DNA of 64,000 nt, taken from Bugula neritina. Taxonomy: Eukaryota; Bryozoa; Gymnolaemata; Cheilostomatida; Bugulidae. A program made the position numbers and the translations under genes. The notes under the pieces are model-generated. The model was not told where the DNA came from, did no database searches, and saw only the letters and a list, made by a program, of their open reading frames with translations. Within the stretch, counting starts at the first letter, position 1; the number at the start of each line of letters is the position of its first letter. The stretch covers positions 23,624,004 to 23,688,003 of the forward strand of contig OZ037765.1 in the NCBI GenBank assembly GCA_964035545.1, given 5' to 3'. Of this stretch, positions 63,925-64,000 are shown piece by piece.

Positions 63925-64000
63925 CTTACACCTGTTGCAGATGCAAAAAGTGGATAGTAGAAATAACAAAATAGTACTCAACCTTTCATTTTCATAGACA

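Noticed and set aside
63883-63932. Acceptor CAACAG at about 63931 for the rightmost USP24 exon
   Set aside because: It would place TAA in the USP24 frame; the AG at 63925 avoids the stop and keeps [13 protein letters not shown]. The exon remains the least certain of the gene.

Overview
The window is animal nuclear DNA. It is AT-rich, with spliced genes of animal families, short exons in long non-coding tracts, and much mobile-element debris. Protein similarity places it in Bilateria. The short (about 290 residue) Scratch-type zinc-finger gene and the overall gene style suggest an invertebrate, perhaps a lophotrochozoan, but that is inference. All gene models were joined by hand: I required consensus splice sites, continuous reading phase across every junction, and agreement with the known human family members as I remember them.

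Layout, left to right. 1-3032 (minus): the start of an unrecognised gene that runs off the left edge. 4683-19031 (plus): complete DDB1, 24 exons, 1150 residues, including one U12-type AT-AC intron and two GC-AG introns. 19032-21377: DDB1 3' UTR, a poly-G run, a SINE fragment, a decayed piggyBac-like transposase and a long (AT)n tract. 21378-24230 (minus): a two-exon Scratch/Snail-family repressor with a SNAG domain and five zinc fingers. 24231-27733: non-coding, with a LINE reverse-transcriptase remnant. 27734-31812 (plus): SPATA22, a meiotic recombination factor. 31819-32795 (minus): APRT, tail to tail with SPATA22 with only 6 bases between stop codons. 35147-39690 (minus): DBT, the E2 core of branched-chain ketoacid dehydrogenase, 12 exons. 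39691-45567: intergenic, holding a 500-bp foldback MITE, a large (AGTAAT)-type repeat island and an 887-bp Tc1-like element. 45568-63924 (minus): 35 exons (about 2057 residues) of the deubiquitinase USP24, running off the right edge.

The genes are mostly unrelated housekeeping functions: DDB1 (CUL4 ubiquitin ligase adaptor), USP24 (deubiquitinase; human USP24 is reported to act on the DDB1 partner DDB2), APRT (purine salvage), DBT (branched-chain amino-acid breakdown), a neural-type transcription factor and a meiotic protein. I see no operon-like logic. DDB1 and USP24 in one window is probably coincidence.

The most unusual signal is in USP24. At four exon/intron borders the splice site itself lies in a local tandem duplication: two donors sit in six-copy arrays and two acceptors are duplicated. 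In every case, use of the decoy site gives an immediate in-frame stop. The other notable signals are the unconventional DDB1 introns, the near-touching SPATA22/APRT pair, and a conservative change in the DBT active-site motif.
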